Shown piece after piece: positions 1 through 8,846 of a stretch of DNA of 64,000 bases. The notes below the pieces were generated by a model. That model ran no database searches and was not told where the DNA came from. It saw only the letters and a program-made list of their open reading frames with translations. The stretch is from contig CAVTEP010000009.1 in NCBI GenBank assembly GCA_963733915.1, positions 1 through 64,000 on the forward strand, in the 5' to 3' direction. The first letter of the stretch is position 1. Every line of letters starts with the position of its first letter. This DNA comes from Sulfomarinibacter sp963733915. Lineage in GTDB: Bacteria; Acidobacteriota; Thermoanaerobaculia; Thermoanaerobaculales; Sulfomarinibacteraceae. The position numbers were made by a program, and so were the translations under genes.

Positions 1-324
1 TCGGATGCGTTCGGAGAGATCCTCCCCTTCCACCAACTCCATGGCGAGAAACGTTGTCGTCCTCGCGTCCGCGTCCGCGCCCGTGCCCGAAACTGTCTCG
101 AGCCCGAAGAGCGTCGCAATGTTCGGATGGTTCAAGCTCGCCAACACCTTCGCCTCACGCTCGAACCTGGCCAGCCGCTCCGGGTCGGCAGCAAAATCCG
201 GTGGAAGCAGCTTGAGCGCCACCTCCCGCCCCAGCTTTTCGTCGGTCGCGCGCCACACCTCCCCCATCCCGCCGGCGCCGAGCGCCGCGGTGATGCGGTA
301 GTGGGCGAGGGTGGTGCCGATCAC
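1..324 (-). CDS. Ser/Thr protein kinase, N-terminal part (runs off the left edge)
   Basis: The reverse strand encodes the N-lobe of a Hanks-type kinase: a glycine loop GAGGMGEVW, the ATP-anchoring lysine in VALKLLP, the LNHPNIA helix and the hinge stretch FLAMELVEGEDLSERIR. The catalytic loop and C-terminus lie outside the window. The start is GTG at 322-324 and overlaps the TGA (321-323) of the upstream kinase as GTGA, so the two are probably translationally coupled. Between the N-lobe and hinge it carries a short Ala/Asp-rich linker made by repeated gac-gcg codons. By analogy with its neighbours it is expected to continue into a membrane segment and a PD40 propeller, but that cannot be seen here. 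Confidence 0.85.
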   Translation of the reverse strand, partial: MIGTTLAHYRITAALGAGGMGEVWRATDEKLGREVALKLLPPDFAADPERLARFEREAKVLASLNHPNIATLFGLETVSGTGADADARTTTFLAMELVEGEDLSERIR

Positions 325-3131
325 GACGGGCCTCTGCCGGTGGCGGTCGCGAGCCACACATCGGCCTGGTGTTCTTCCTGCAGAAAGAAGATCTCCCTGC
401 CGTCCCCGCGAGGCTCCGGCTTGCTGTAAATCTCTCCTGGCCCCGGCTCGAGGAGCAGGCTCTCCTCGCCGTTGACGACATCGGCCAGGTACAGCGCACC
501 ATCACGTGAAATAACGATCTTCGAAGTGGTGCCCAGCCATTTCCCGAGCTGAATCGGGGCACCGCTCTCGGAAGCGCCGGCCATCATCGTGTGGTAGCTG
601 CGGTCCTGGAAGTTCCATGCCACTACGTGCTCCGCCGGGCTACCATCGGGCTTGAAGGCGAGTCCGAGAAGGGTCCGCCCATCGGGCGACCAGGCCGACG
701 CCGACAGCACCGTACCGTCTCCGATGGGGGGTAACTCCTCGGTGGGCGAGGTGGGCAACTCCCCCAGCAGATCGAAAATCACGGTCCGTTGACTCCCGAG
801 TTGGGTCGTGATTCGCGTCCCGTCGGGTGACCACGCACCGAAGTCGACCCAGATATCCGTTGTGGTCAGTTGTTCGAGACCGCTGCCGTCAGGATGCATC
901 GCCCACAGCTCGTACTTGCCGTTGCGATCCGAATAAAACGCGATCCGCGTCCCATCCGGCGACCACTGGACCCCGCGATCCCGGAAGGGGTCGTCGGTCA
1001 GACGCCGCACCTCCAGGCCGTCGCGACTGATGACCCAGATGTCCTCCTGCCCGTCGGTGGTCGCAACGGCGATCCACGCCCCGTCGGGCGACGGGCTCAC
1101 CCACTGATACGAGCGACTGCCACGTGTGATCGGTTCGAGCAGACCGATCGGCCGCCCGGACGCAGGATCCACACCGATCACCGAGAGATTCGCGCGCCGG
1201 TCGAGGCTGGTGAATACGAAGCTCGAACCATCAGCCGAAAACGCCGTTTGACCGCTCCACCGCGACGGTGTCGTGATGGGTTGTGGAGGGCCCTGGATCT
1301 CACCGGTGGACTGGTCGATCGGCACCCGCCAGAGGTTGAGGCTGCCACCACGATCGCTCGAGAAGTAGAGAAAGGAGCCGTCCGGCGACCACACCGGATT
1401 CCAGTCGACGGGCGCATCGGCCGTCACCGGCACCACGCCGGTGCCGTCGATGCCAACCGTCCAGATGTCGCGTTGCCCGGTGTCTGGCAGCAGACCCCAA
1501 AAGGCGACCCGTTTCCCGTCGGGCGATACCGACGGTTGAACGCCGTCCGTGACCTCCGCCAGCTGTCTGATTACCCGTGTCGCGATATTCACCGCCCACA
1601 GCGGGCTCTCGATGGCTCTCGAAAGCGGGTTCTCGGTGACGCTCTCGGTCGAGAACACGAACTCGGACCCGTCGGGAGTCCAGGCGGGATTGAAGCCGTG
1701 ATCGGTCACGCGGACGACCGACTCGCCGGTGGCGCCCATGACGAAGATGCCGCCCCCGCTGCGCTCCGACCGGAAGGCGATCTTTTCTCCATCCGGCGAA
1801 AAGGCCGGCTGCATGTCGGTTTCGCCCGATCCTGCCGTGAGATTGATCGGATTGCCGCCGCTTGTTCGCATCAGGTAGATGTCCCAATCGCCGTCGGAAT
1901 CGCTCGCGTAGGCCACAAACCGGCCGTCGGGAGACAGGGTCGGCTGGACCTCGAGGCCGGAGAACTGGGTGACGGGACGAAAAGAAAGAATCGGGACCGG
2001 TGCCGGTGATTTACCACGAGCGGACCACCACAACGCCGAGATCAGAAGGCCGGCCGCGAGGCCTGCAGTGACACCGCCCGCCACACGCCATCTCATCGGT
2101 CCGCCGGACGGTGGAGCCGCCTCCTCCGCCTCGTCAGCACCCGGGGACAGGAGATCCTCGAGGTCCAAGCGTCCGTCGGCGATGTCGTGCAGACGCCGGC
2201 GCGGGTCGCGTTGGAGACAGCGGCGCAGCAGCTCGACGAGCCGGCGTGGGGTCTCCGCCGGGAGAGACTCCCAATCGGGATCGTCCTTGAGCACCGCAGC
2301 CAGGGTCTCGGAGGCGGTCTCCTCGGCGAACAGCTTGGTGCCGGTGAGCATCTCCCACAGCACCACGCCAAAGGCCCAGATGTCGGCCCGGCGGTCCACC
2401 TTCTTGCCCTTTGCCTGTTCCGGGCTCATATAGGCCGCCGTGCCGAGGATGACGCCCTCGAGTGTGGCGTGTCGGGTCAGCGTGGGTGAGAGCGACAAAC
2501 TGGAATCGCCCGTCTCCGTCTCCCACGCCTTGGCAAGCCCGAAGTCGAGCACCTTGACGACGCCGTTTTCGGTGAGCTTGATGTTCGCCGGTTTGAGATC
2601 GCGGTGGACGATCCCCGCCTCGTGCGCCGCCTCGAGGGCCTCGGCGATTTGAAGCGCGATAGGAACGGCCTCGTCGAGCGGAATCGCTCCGCGTTGGATG
2701 CGTTCGGAGAGATCTTCTCCCTCCACCAACTCCATCACGAGGAAGGTGACAGCGGAGCTGTCATCCTGAGCGGAGGCGTCACGAAGTGACGCCGGAGTCG
2801 AAGGATCCCCTGATATCTCCGGAGACTGCTGAGATCTGATTTTCGATCTCGCATCTGGGGGTCCTTCGACTCGGCCTTCGGCCTCGCTCAGGATGACAGA
2901 GGATTCCAACCCATACAGATGGGCGATGTTCGGATGGTTCAAGCTCGCCAACACTTTCGCTTCGCGTTCGAATCTGGCCAGGCGATCCGGGTTGGCGGCG
3001 AAATCCGCGGGCAACACTTTGACGGCCACCTGGCGGCCGAGCTTCGTGTCTTCGGCACGCCACACCTCCCCCATCCCACCGGCGCCGAGGGCCGCGTTGA
3101 TGCGGTAGTGGGCGAGGGTCGTGCCGATCAC
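321..3131 (-). CDS. Ser/Thr protein kinase with PD40 beta-propeller sensor domain (array member 1)
   Basis: A 936-residue membrane-anchored kinase. Visible in order: glycine loop (16-24), catalytic K38, HRDLKPANIKL (176-186), DFG (196-198), GTAAYMSPEQA, one transmembrane segment at about 349-370, then a long C-terminal region with repeated SPDG motifs typical of PD40/TolB-like propellers. The kinase should be cytoplasmic and the propeller extracytoplasmic. GTG start at 3129-3131, overlapping the upstream TGA. Odd feature: residues about 79-125 are encoded by a 138-bp inverted-repeat element (2760-2897) inserted in frame between YGLE of the N-lobe and the TFLVMELVEG hinge strand. All catalytic residues are retained, so the kinase may be active. 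Its substrate is unknown. Confidence 0.92.
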   Translation of the reverse strand: MIGTTLAHYRINAALGAGGMGEVWRAEDTKLGRQVAVKVLPADFAANPDRLARFEREAKVLASLNHPNIAHLYGLESSVILSEAEGRVEGPPDARSKIRSQQSPEISGDPSTPASLRDASAQDDSSAVTFLVMELVEGEDLSERIQRGAIPLDEAVPIALQIAEALEAAHEAGIVHRDLKPANIKLTENGVVKVLDFGLAKAWETETGDSSLSLSPTLTRHATLEGVILGTAAYMSPEQAKGKKVDRRADIWAFGVVLWEMLTGTKLFAEETASETLAAVLKDDPDWESLPAETPRRLVELLRRCLQRDPRRRLHDIADGRLDLEDLLSPGADEAEEAAPPSGGPMRWRVAGGVTAGLAAGLLISALWWSARGKSPAPVPILSFRPVTQFSGLEVQPTLSPDGRFVAYASDSDGDWDIYLMRTSGGNPINLTAGSGETDMQPAFSPDGEKIAFRSERSGGGIFVMGATGESVVRVTDHGFNPAWTPDGSEFVFSTESVTENPLSRAIESPLWAVNIATRVIRQLAEVTDGVQPSVSPDGKRVAFWGLLPDTGQRDIWTVGIDGTGVVPVTADAPVDWNPVWSPDGSFLYFSSDRGGSLNLWRVPIDQSTGEIQGPPQPITTPSRWSGQTAFSADGSSFVFTSLDRRANLSVIGVDPASGRPIGLLEPITRGSRSYQWVSPSPDGAWIAVATTDGQEDIWVISRDGLEVRRLTDDPFRDRGVQWSPDGTRIAFYSDRNGKYELWAMHPDGSGLEQLTTTDIWVDFGAWSPDGTRITTQLGSQRTVIFDLLGELPTSPTEELPPIGDGTVLSASAWSPDGRTLLGLAFKPDGSPAEHVVAWNFQDRSYHTMMAGASESGAPIQLGKWLGTTSKIVISRDGALYLADVVNGEESLLLEPGPGEIYSKPEPRGDGREIFFLQEEHQADVWLATATGRGPS
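2760..2897. repeat. 138-bp inverted-repeat element, copy A, translated in frame inside a kinase
   Basis: The element is bounded by GTCATCCTGAGC and its reverse complement GCTCAGGATGAC. Its inside contains further inverted motifs (gtcacgaagtgac; aggatcccctga). The length of 138 bp is exactly 46 codons, so the host kinase frame is preserved. It replaces or extends the linker between N-lobe and hinge. A near-identical copy lies at 8263-8400 in a paralogous kinase. GTCATCCTGAGC-ended repeats are normally intergenic, so translation inside a kinase is unusual. Confidence 0.85.
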
Positions 3132-5839
3132 GGCGCCGCCAGATCCAGGTGCCGGCCCCAGTTGAGGGCGATCTCGACCTGTGCGGCGGCTTGTGCGCGC
3201 CGCTCGAACTCGACAAAGACAAAGCGCTCGCCGGATGGATCGACATCCCAGTTCGAGGCAGGAGCTGTCGAGGTCACGTAGCCTCCGCTGAGGTTCTCGA
3301 GCACGACCCGGGGCGGCCCGAACTGAAAGGTGTCACCTGGCAGGACATCAACCACCATCAGGGGTCGCTTCGGCAGCCCGATATCGATGTAGAAGAGCTT
3401 TCGCCCGTCGCCCGACCACCGCGGGTAGGCGCCGATCTTCGGCGACACCTGCCACTTGCCCTCACCCGTGAGTGGCCGCACGTAGACGGAGGACGTGCCG
3501 GAGCCCGGCGAGGCATAGGCGATCCACCTGCCGTCCGGGGAGATCATCGGGCAACTGGCCCCACTCTCGAAAAGCCGGGCCTCCTCGCCCTCGGTAATTA
3601 CAAAGACATCGGCGGTGGCTCCGATGCGGGTATAGGCGAGAGTGCGGCCATCGGGAGAAAAGGACTCCGGAAAGAGGGGGTCTTTGCTCCCAGGGGTCAA
3701 AGGCTCTTCCGTGGAGCTGCCGTCTGCTGCCTTGACGAATACACCCGAATCATCGGTGTAGTTCACAAATGCGATCCGGAGACCGTCCGGCATCCACAGT
3801 GGATAGAGCTCGTTGCCGCCGAAGGTCAGTCTGTTCAAGCTCTGGGAAGCCAGCGAATAAACCCACACGTCGCCGGCGACACCGGTGTAACCCTCGCCGA
3901 CGGTGAACGCCAACCGGGTGCCGTCGGGTGAAAACCGCGGTTGGTAGAAACCGCGCTGCGAGAGCGGGAGGCGCTCCGCCACACCGCTCGAATCGACGAT
4001 CGTCAGCAGAGAATCGGCCGCCGTCACGGCACCCCCCAACCAGGCGATCGTGCCGTCGGTCGCGATGGCGAAATACCCGGCTCCACTCGAGGGGTCGCCG
4101 CCGACATCCTCGATGACCGGTGCCGCCGCACCGACTGTTTGCAGACGATCGGGGTCGAAGTCGATGGCGTAGAGATCGCCCGATCGGGCAAAGACGATCC
4201 GATCCCGCCCCGCAAACCGGGCCATGCTGGCGCTCTCGATCACCGTACGGCGTTCGCCCGTTTCGAGCGAGAAGACATCGATCGCCGCACCGCTGTAGTC
4301 GTTCGGGGAGTCGAGAGTGCCCACGGTGAAGAGGACAAGGTCACCCTCCGGGGTCGCGTGAGGAAAGCGGAAGGTCCGCTCGCCGTGCTCGGGATCGACG
4401 TCGAGCAGCATTTCGGGCGCACCACCGTTGTCGGCAACCCGCCACAACCCGGCAGCGTACTCGGGCGAGAAGAGGATCGTCCCGTCGGGGAGCCAGACGC
4501 CACCGCGAGGCGTCGGGGCGTCGGCAAGCGTGACCACCGAACCGCCGTTGACCGACGCTCGTTTCAGCTTGCCGTCGGCAAAGAATGCGATCGAGGACCC
4601 GTCCGGCGAGAAAAACATCTCACCGGTCCCCACCGTACCGTCGAGGCGCTCGGATTTCTCTCCATCGAGGCGGCGGAGGACGATGACGTCGCGAGCGGAG
4701 TCGGCGTCGTTCGCGGTCATGGCCAGGGTCCGGCCGTCGGGAGAGATGGCGAGGATCGGCTGGTCGATAAAGGACAGCGACCGGGTGTCGCCGAGACTGA
4801 TCGAGAACCGGGTCAGGGGAGGAACGAGAGCCTCTTTCTGCTGGAACCAAATGATCGCGGCCACCACCAGCGCAGCCGCGGCGGCGAGCCAGCCCAACCA
4901 CTCGCGGCCTCGAGACCGGGGGCGGGTCGTGCCAACGAACTCGTCACGATCGGCAGCTTCAGCATTCTGAGCCTCAGCGAGATCGAGCCTTGCGTCGCCG
5001 ATCCACTGCAGCCGGTTTCTGGGGTCTCGCTCCAGACAGCGCGCCAGCAGTCTGCGCAGCGCCGGCGGGGTGTCCTGGGGAAGGGTCTCGAGGTCCGGCG
5101 CCTCTTTGAGCACCGAGGCCAGCACGTCAGACACCGTGTCACCCTCGAAGAGCTTGCGGCCGGTCAGCATCTCCCACAGGACGACGCCGAAGGCCCAGAT
5201 GTCGGCTCGCCGGTCGACCTTTTTGCCCCGTGCCTGGTCGGGGGACATGTAGGCCGCGGTACCGAGGATGACCCCCGCAGCGGTCGCGTGCCGCGTCACC
5301 GTGGGCGACAGCGACAGGCTCGAATCAATGCCCTCGCTCTCCCACGCCTTGGCGAGCCCGAAGTCGAGCACCTTGACCACGCCGTCGTCGGCGAGCTTGA
5401 TGTTGGCCGGTTTGAGATCGCGGTGGACGATTCCCGCCTCGTGCGCCGCTTCCAGCGCCTCTGCGATCTGCCTCGCGATCGGGATGGCCTCGTCAACCGG
5501 GATCGCGCCGCGCTCTATCCGCTCGGACAGGTCGTCTCCTGCCACCAATTCCATCACGAGGAACGTTGTTGTCCCCGCGTCCGCGTCCGAGTCCATGCCC
5601 GATTGAACCGTTTCAAGCCCGTACAGATGAGCAATGTTCGGGTGGTTGAGGCTCGCCAACACCTTCGCCTCGCGTTCGAATCTTGCCAGGCGCTCCGGGT
5701 CTGCTGCGAGATCCTGCGGCAGCACCTTGAGTGCGACCTCGCGCCCGAGCTTTTCGTCCTCGGCGCGCCACACCTCCCCCATCCCGCCGGCGCCGAGGGC
5801 CGCCGTGATGCGGTAGTGCGCGAGGGTCGTGCCGATCAT
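3128..5839 (-). CDS. Ser/Thr protein kinase with PD40 beta-propeller sensor domain (array member 2)
   Basis: A 903-residue paralogue of the flanking kinases. The kinase domain has GAGGMGEVW, K38, HRD ending at residue 141, DFG and AYMSPDQA. A single membrane segment lies at about 313-332 (WLAAAAALVVAAIIW), followed by a propeller-like region with SPDGRTLA, SPDGSSIAF and SPDGTRLAF blades. ATG at 5837-5839 overlaps the previous gene's TGA; its own TGA overlaps the next GTG. At the hinge position where paralogues 1 and 3 carry the 138-bp element it has only a short Asp/Ala linker (TVQSGMDSDADAGTT), so it shows the likely uninterrupted form. Function: probable membrane sensor kinase, ligand unknown. 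Confidence 0.92.
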   Translation of the reverse strand: MIGTTLAHYRITAALGAGGMGEVWRAEDEKLGREVALKVLPQDLAADPERLARFEREAKVLASLNHPNIAHLYGLETVQSGMDSDADAGTTTFLVMELVAGDDLSERIERGAIPVDEAIPIARQIAEALEAAHEAGIVHRDLKPANIKLADDGVVKVLDFGLAKAWESEGIDSSLSLSPTVTRHATAAGVILGTAAYMSPDQARGKKVDRRADIWAFGVVLWEMLTGRKLFEGDTVSDVLASVLKEAPDLETLPQDTPPALRRLLARCLERDPRNRLQWIGDARLDLAEAQNAEAADRDEFVGTTRPRSRGREWLGWLAAAAALVVAAIIWFQQKEALVPPLTRFSISLGDTRSLSFIDQPILAISPDGRTLAMTANDADSARDVIVLRRLDGEKSERLDGTVGTGEMFFSPDGSSIAFFADGKLKRASVNGGSVVTLADAPTPRGGVWLPDGTILFSPEYAAGLWRVADNGGAPEMLLDVDPEHGERTFRFPHATPEGDLVLFTVGTLDSPNDYSGAAIDVFSLETGERRTVIESASMARFAGRDRIVFARSGDLYAIDFDPDRLQTVGAAAPVIEDVGGDPSSGAGYFAIATDGTIAWLGGAVTAADSLLTIVDSSGVAERLPLSQRGFYQPRFSPDGTRLAFTVGEGYTGVAGDVWVYSLASQSLNRLTFGGNELYPLWMPDGLRIAFVNYTDDSGVFVKAADGSSTEEPLTPGSKDPLFPESFSPDGRTLAYTRIGATADVFVITEGEEARLFESGASCPMISPDGRWIAYASPGSGTSSVYVRPLTGEGKWQVSPKIGAYPRWSGDGRKLFYIDIGLPKRPLMVVDVLPGDTFQFGPPRVVLENLSGGYVTSTAPASNWDVDPSGERFVFVEFERRAQAAAQVEIALNWGRHLDLAAP

Positions 5840-8637
5840 CGACCGGCCTTCTGCGGCTGCCAGTTCACCACCACGACCGGCGGGTCCGGCAGTTCCTCTT
5901 CGAAGAACGCACGGTAGAGAATCCGCAACCCGTCCGGTGCCACGTCGTAGATCTGGTAGAGCCTGGTTCCGGAAAACCCGTCAAAGAGCACGGCGGGCGC
6001 CCCGATCTCGATTTCCGATTCGCGGGTGCGAACCGCAACGGAGACAAAACGACCCGAAGCGTCCTGGTACACCACCTCGCCCGTCGCCGCTATCCATTTC
6101 GGCCAGATACCGCCGTCGGTTGACAGCTGGCGGTGACGGCCGTGGCCCGAGGATGAGGCGATGTAGATCTCAGGCTTCCCGGACTCGTTGGAGGTGTATG
6201 CAATCCAGCGGCCGTCCGGGGAAAAGACCGCGTGCTCCTCATCGAACTTGGTGGCGCGGAAGATGTCTGGCTCGCCGCCTTTCTCGAGATCCAGAATCAG
6301 CAGATCGTTCGCGGAGTCCTGGCTCCGCACGACAAGCAGCAGCCGATTGCCATCGGGCGACACCGAACTCACGAAGGTCGCGCGCTCGTCGCCGATGACA
6401 AACTCGGGTTCTTCAGATTCTTGAAGTGTGAGTCGATAAACGCTCAACGGGCCGCCGCGGTTCGAGGTGAAGTAGACCTTGCGACTATCCGGCGACCACA
6501 CGGGCGCTAAATCCTCACCGGCATTGAAGGTGACCCGCGACCGCAGGTTACGAGCCACATCATAGATCCAGAGATCGTGCGTCCCGGTCGTCATGTCGGT
6601 CACCGGCACCACCACGCTGGCGCCGTCCGGTGAGATGGCGAGGGAGTAGTACGACGCAAAATCTCCGAGTGCGCCCAGCCGGTCGCCCTTGCGATCCAGC
6701 CACACCAGTTCATTGAGAGTCTCAGCCTGGCCTCGTTGAAAGGTCAGGATCTCGTCGGTTGCCGAAAATGCACCGCGGGCTGCGCCGGTGATGACCATGA
6801 GACCATCGGCCAATTCGATATCGTCGCCCGAAAGGGACAGCATTTCGTTGTCGAAGGGTCTAGCCATCAGACTGGTTGCTCGTAAATACAACAGGTGGCC
6901 GGCCACATACTCGGCCGCAGCCGGCGACCTCATGATCTCCAGGTCGGTCTTCCCGTCGAGGGAACCCACTCTGACGGTGTTGGCATCGCTACCATGAACG
7001 CTGCGTGCCAGGTAGAGAAAGCGTCGACCGTCGGGGAGAAAGAACGGGTGGCGGTGGGAGTTGTCGCCACGCTCGGCATCAAGCGCAGTCAACTGTCGCG
7101 GTTCGCCCCCCTCTGCGTTGACCGCAAACAGCGAGGTGTTCGAATCCGGGGTGAAAACGATGACGTCATCCCGATTCCAGGTTCCGCCCTTCCCGTTGCG
7201 CGAGGAAGCCAGTGTTCTCGTCGCTCCACCGTCCACCGGGATGACCTTGAGCGCCGAGTCGTTGCGGGTGAAGAAACCGACCTCGCTGCTATCGGGCGAC
7301 CAGAAGGGGTACTGCGCCCCTTCCGTGCCTTCCAGGCACTCCACATTGATCGCATCGAGACGCCGGATGCAGACGCGGACTGTGTCGGTTCGGTCGCGTG
7401 CGGTAAAAGCGACGCGGCTCCCATCGGGCGAGAGAGTCACCGGTCCGGGGCCAAGCCCATCGAGGTGGAAGACCAAGCCATCGGGAGGAGGAATTGAAAA
7501 CCGTACGATCCGTTCGTTCGAAGCCGGCTCTCGGAGGGCCGCGATGATCGCGACCACGGCAACGCCGGCGAGAACGGCAGCCACCGCCCACGGCAGGAAA
7601 CGTTTGTGTCCTCTTGCAGCGTCAGCCTGCACGGGAGGCATCTCATCACTGGCTGCGTCGGCTAGATCGAGACGGGCATCGCCGATCCACTGCAGGCGGT
7701 TCTTCGAGTCCCTCACCAGGCATCGCGTCAGCAGTCTCCTGGTGGCGCGAGGGGTGGTGGACGGCAAGACCTCAAGATCGACCTCCCGGGTCAGGACCGC
7801 GGCGAGGACATCCGACACCGTTTCGCCCTCGAAGAGCTTGCGGCCAGTCAGCATTTCCCACAGGACGACGCCGAAGGCCCAGATATCGGCCCGGCGATCG
7901 ACCTTCTTGCCGCGCGCTTGCTCCGGTGACATGTAGGCGGCGGTCCCCAGAATCACGCCCGCAGCCGTCGCGTGCCGGGTCATCGTCGGCGACAGCGAAA
8001 TGCTGGAGTCGCCAGACTCGGTCTCCCAAGCCTTGGCGAGCCCGAAGTCGAGCACCTTGACCACATCGTCGTCGGTGAGCTTGATGTTGGCAGGTTTGAG
8101 ATCGCGGTGGACGATGCCCGCTTCGTGCGCCGCCTCCAACGCCTCGGCGATCTGCCGTGCGATCGGGATCGCTTCGTCGATCGGGATGGGACCACGCGCG
8201 ATGCGCTCGGAGAGGTCTTCGCCCTCGACCAGCTCCATCACGAGGAAGGTGACAGCGGAGCTGTCATCCTGAGCGGAGGCGTCACGAAGTGACGCCGGAG
8301 TCGAAGGATCCCCTGAAATCTCCGGAGACTGCTGAGATCTGAATTTCGATCTCGCATCTGGGGGTCCTTCGACTCGGCCTTCGGCCTCGCTCAGGATGAC
8401 AGAGGATTCCAACCCATACAGATGGGCGATGTTCGGATGGTTCAACGAAGCCAAAACCTTCGCCTCGCGTTCGAAGCGGGCCATCCTCTCCGGGTCCTGG
8501 GCGAACTCCTCGGGCAGCAGCTTGAGCGCTACCTGGCGGCCGAGCTTTTCGTCCTCGGCGCGCCACACCTCGCCCATACCGCCGGCGCCGAGCGGCGCGA
8601 CGACGCGGTAGCCGCCTATCCTCGATCCAGCCTGCAT
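5836..8637 (-). CDS. Ser/Thr protein kinase with PD40 beta-propeller sensor domain (array member 3, first gene of the operon)
   Basis: A 933-residue kinase. Glycine loop GAGGMGEVW near 17-25, K39, HRDLKPANIKL, DFGLAKAW, GTAAYMSPEQARGKK, a hydrophobic segment (WAVAAVLAGVAVVAIIAAL), then SPDG-type propeller blades. It starts with ATG at 8635-8637 and is promoter-proximal: a sigma70-like promoter overlapped by a perfect inverted repeat lies just upstream (8658-8693). It carries the same 138-bp in-frame element as member 1 (8263-8400, two differences seen between the copies) at the same hinge position, residues about 80-125. Catalytic residues are intact. Its TGA overlaps the ATG of member 2. Confidence 0.92.
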   Translation of the reverse strand: MQAGSRIGGYRVVAPLGAGGMGEVWRAEDEKLGRQVALKLLPEEFAQDPERMARFEREAKVLASLNHPNIAHLYGLESSVILSEAEGRVEGPPDARSKFRSQQSPEISGDPSTPASLRDASAQDDSSAVTFLVMELVEGEDLSERIARGPIPIDEAIPIARQIAEALEAAHEAGIVHRDLKPANIKLTDDDVVKVLDFGLAKAWETESGDSSISLSPTMTRHATAAGVILGTAAYMSPEQARGKKVDRRADIWAFGVVLWEMLTGRKLFEGETVSDVLAAVLTREVDLEVLPSTTPRATRRLLTRCLVRDSKNRLQWIGDARLDLADAASDEMPPVQADAARGHKRFLPWAVAAVLAGVAVVAIIAALREPASNERIVRFSIPPPDGLVFHLDGLGPGPVTLSPDGSRVAFTARDRTDTVRVCIRRLDAINVECLEGTEGAQYPFWSPDSSEVGFFTRNDSALKVIPVDGGATRTLASSRNGKGGTWNRDDVIVFTPDSNTSLFAVNAEGGEPRQLTALDAERGDNSHRHPFFLPDGRRFLYLARSVHGSDANTVRVGSLDGKTDLEIMRSPAAAEYVAGHLLYLRATSLMARPFDNEMLSLSGDDIELADGLMVITGAARGAFSATDEILTFQRGQAETLNELVWLDRKGDRLGALGDFASYYSLAISPDGASVVVPVTDMTTGTHDLWIYDVARNLRSRVTFNAGEDLAPVWSPDSRKVYFTSNRGGPLSVYRLTLQESEEPEFVIGDERATFVSSVSPDGNRLLLVVRSQDSANDLLILDLEKGGEPDIFRATKFDEEHAVFSPDGRWIAYTSNESGKPEIYIASSSGHGRHRQLSTDGGIWPKWIAATGEVVYQDASGRFVSVAVRTRESEIEIGAPAVLFDGFSGTRLYQIYDVAPDGLRILYRAFFEEELPDPPVVVVNWQPQKAGR
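8263..8400. repeat. 138-bp inverted-repeat element, copy B, translated in frame inside a kinase
   Basis: Same length and ends as the copy at 2760-2897; only two substitutions were seen by eye (gatatct/gaaatct and gatttt/gaattt). Flanking kinase sequence on both sides is also near-identical between the two genes. This suggests gene duplication or conversion after a single insertion, rather than two independent insertions. Confidence 0.85.
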
Positions 8638-8657
8638 TGTTGAGAGTCCCCTTATGC

Positions 8658-8678
8658 GACCGAGATTGTATCTCGGTC
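8658..8678. promoter_or_regulatory. Perfect 9-bp inverted repeat, putative operator of the kinase operon
   Basis: GACCGAGAT-TGT-ATCTCGGTC is a perfect dyad with a 3-base centre, about 20 bp upstream of the ATG of the first kinase. It covers the predicted -10 hexamer (8665-8670, TACAAT on the reverse strand), so a dimeric repressor bound here would block the promoter. A transcribed hairpin is a less likely alternative, because there is no U-tract and the repeat precedes the gene. Confidence 0.6.
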
Positions 8679-8693
8679 TAAACTACAACACAA
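8665..8693 (-). promoter_or_regulatory. Sigma70-like promoter for the leftward kinase operon
   Basis: On the reverse strand TTGTGT (8688-8693) and TACAAT (8665-8670) are separated by 17 bp. The -10 matches consensus in five of six positions; the -35 is weak. It lies upstream of the kinase starting at 8637, and the four stop-start-coupled kinases downstream could all be read from it. Confidence 0.5.
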
Positions 8694-8806
8694 GGTGGGG
8701 CAACCCTATTCTCTGTATGGCGCCTGCGTTTCAGGCTCAATGAGACGACGAAGTGCCGATCGCGCCTCAGTTTCTCAGCAACCCTTCGCCAAAGGGCGAC
8801 CGCCCC

Positions 8807-8836
8807 GCGACGAAACCCGGTGAGAAATGCGGGCTA
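8807..8836. repeat. Partial copy of the GACGAAACCCGGTGAGA / GCGGGCTAG repeat
   Basis: The motif gcgacgaaacccggtgag is followed by aaatgcgggctag, just beyond the stop codon of the dienelactone hydrolase gene. The same string, with one change, forms the right end of the 179-bp inverted-repeat element at 29326-29504. No convincing left end is visible here; only a degenerate tttctca occurs near 8771. It looks like a half element. Confidence 0.6.
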
Positions 8837-8846
8837 GGGCAGCCGT

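Noticed and set aside
3941..5917. Long open frame on the + strand opposite kinase array member 2
   Set aside because: It is an Arg/Gly-rich antisense of a kinase-propeller gene in GC-rich DNA, with no domain, signal or ribosome site. The reverse-strand kinase is unmistakable.
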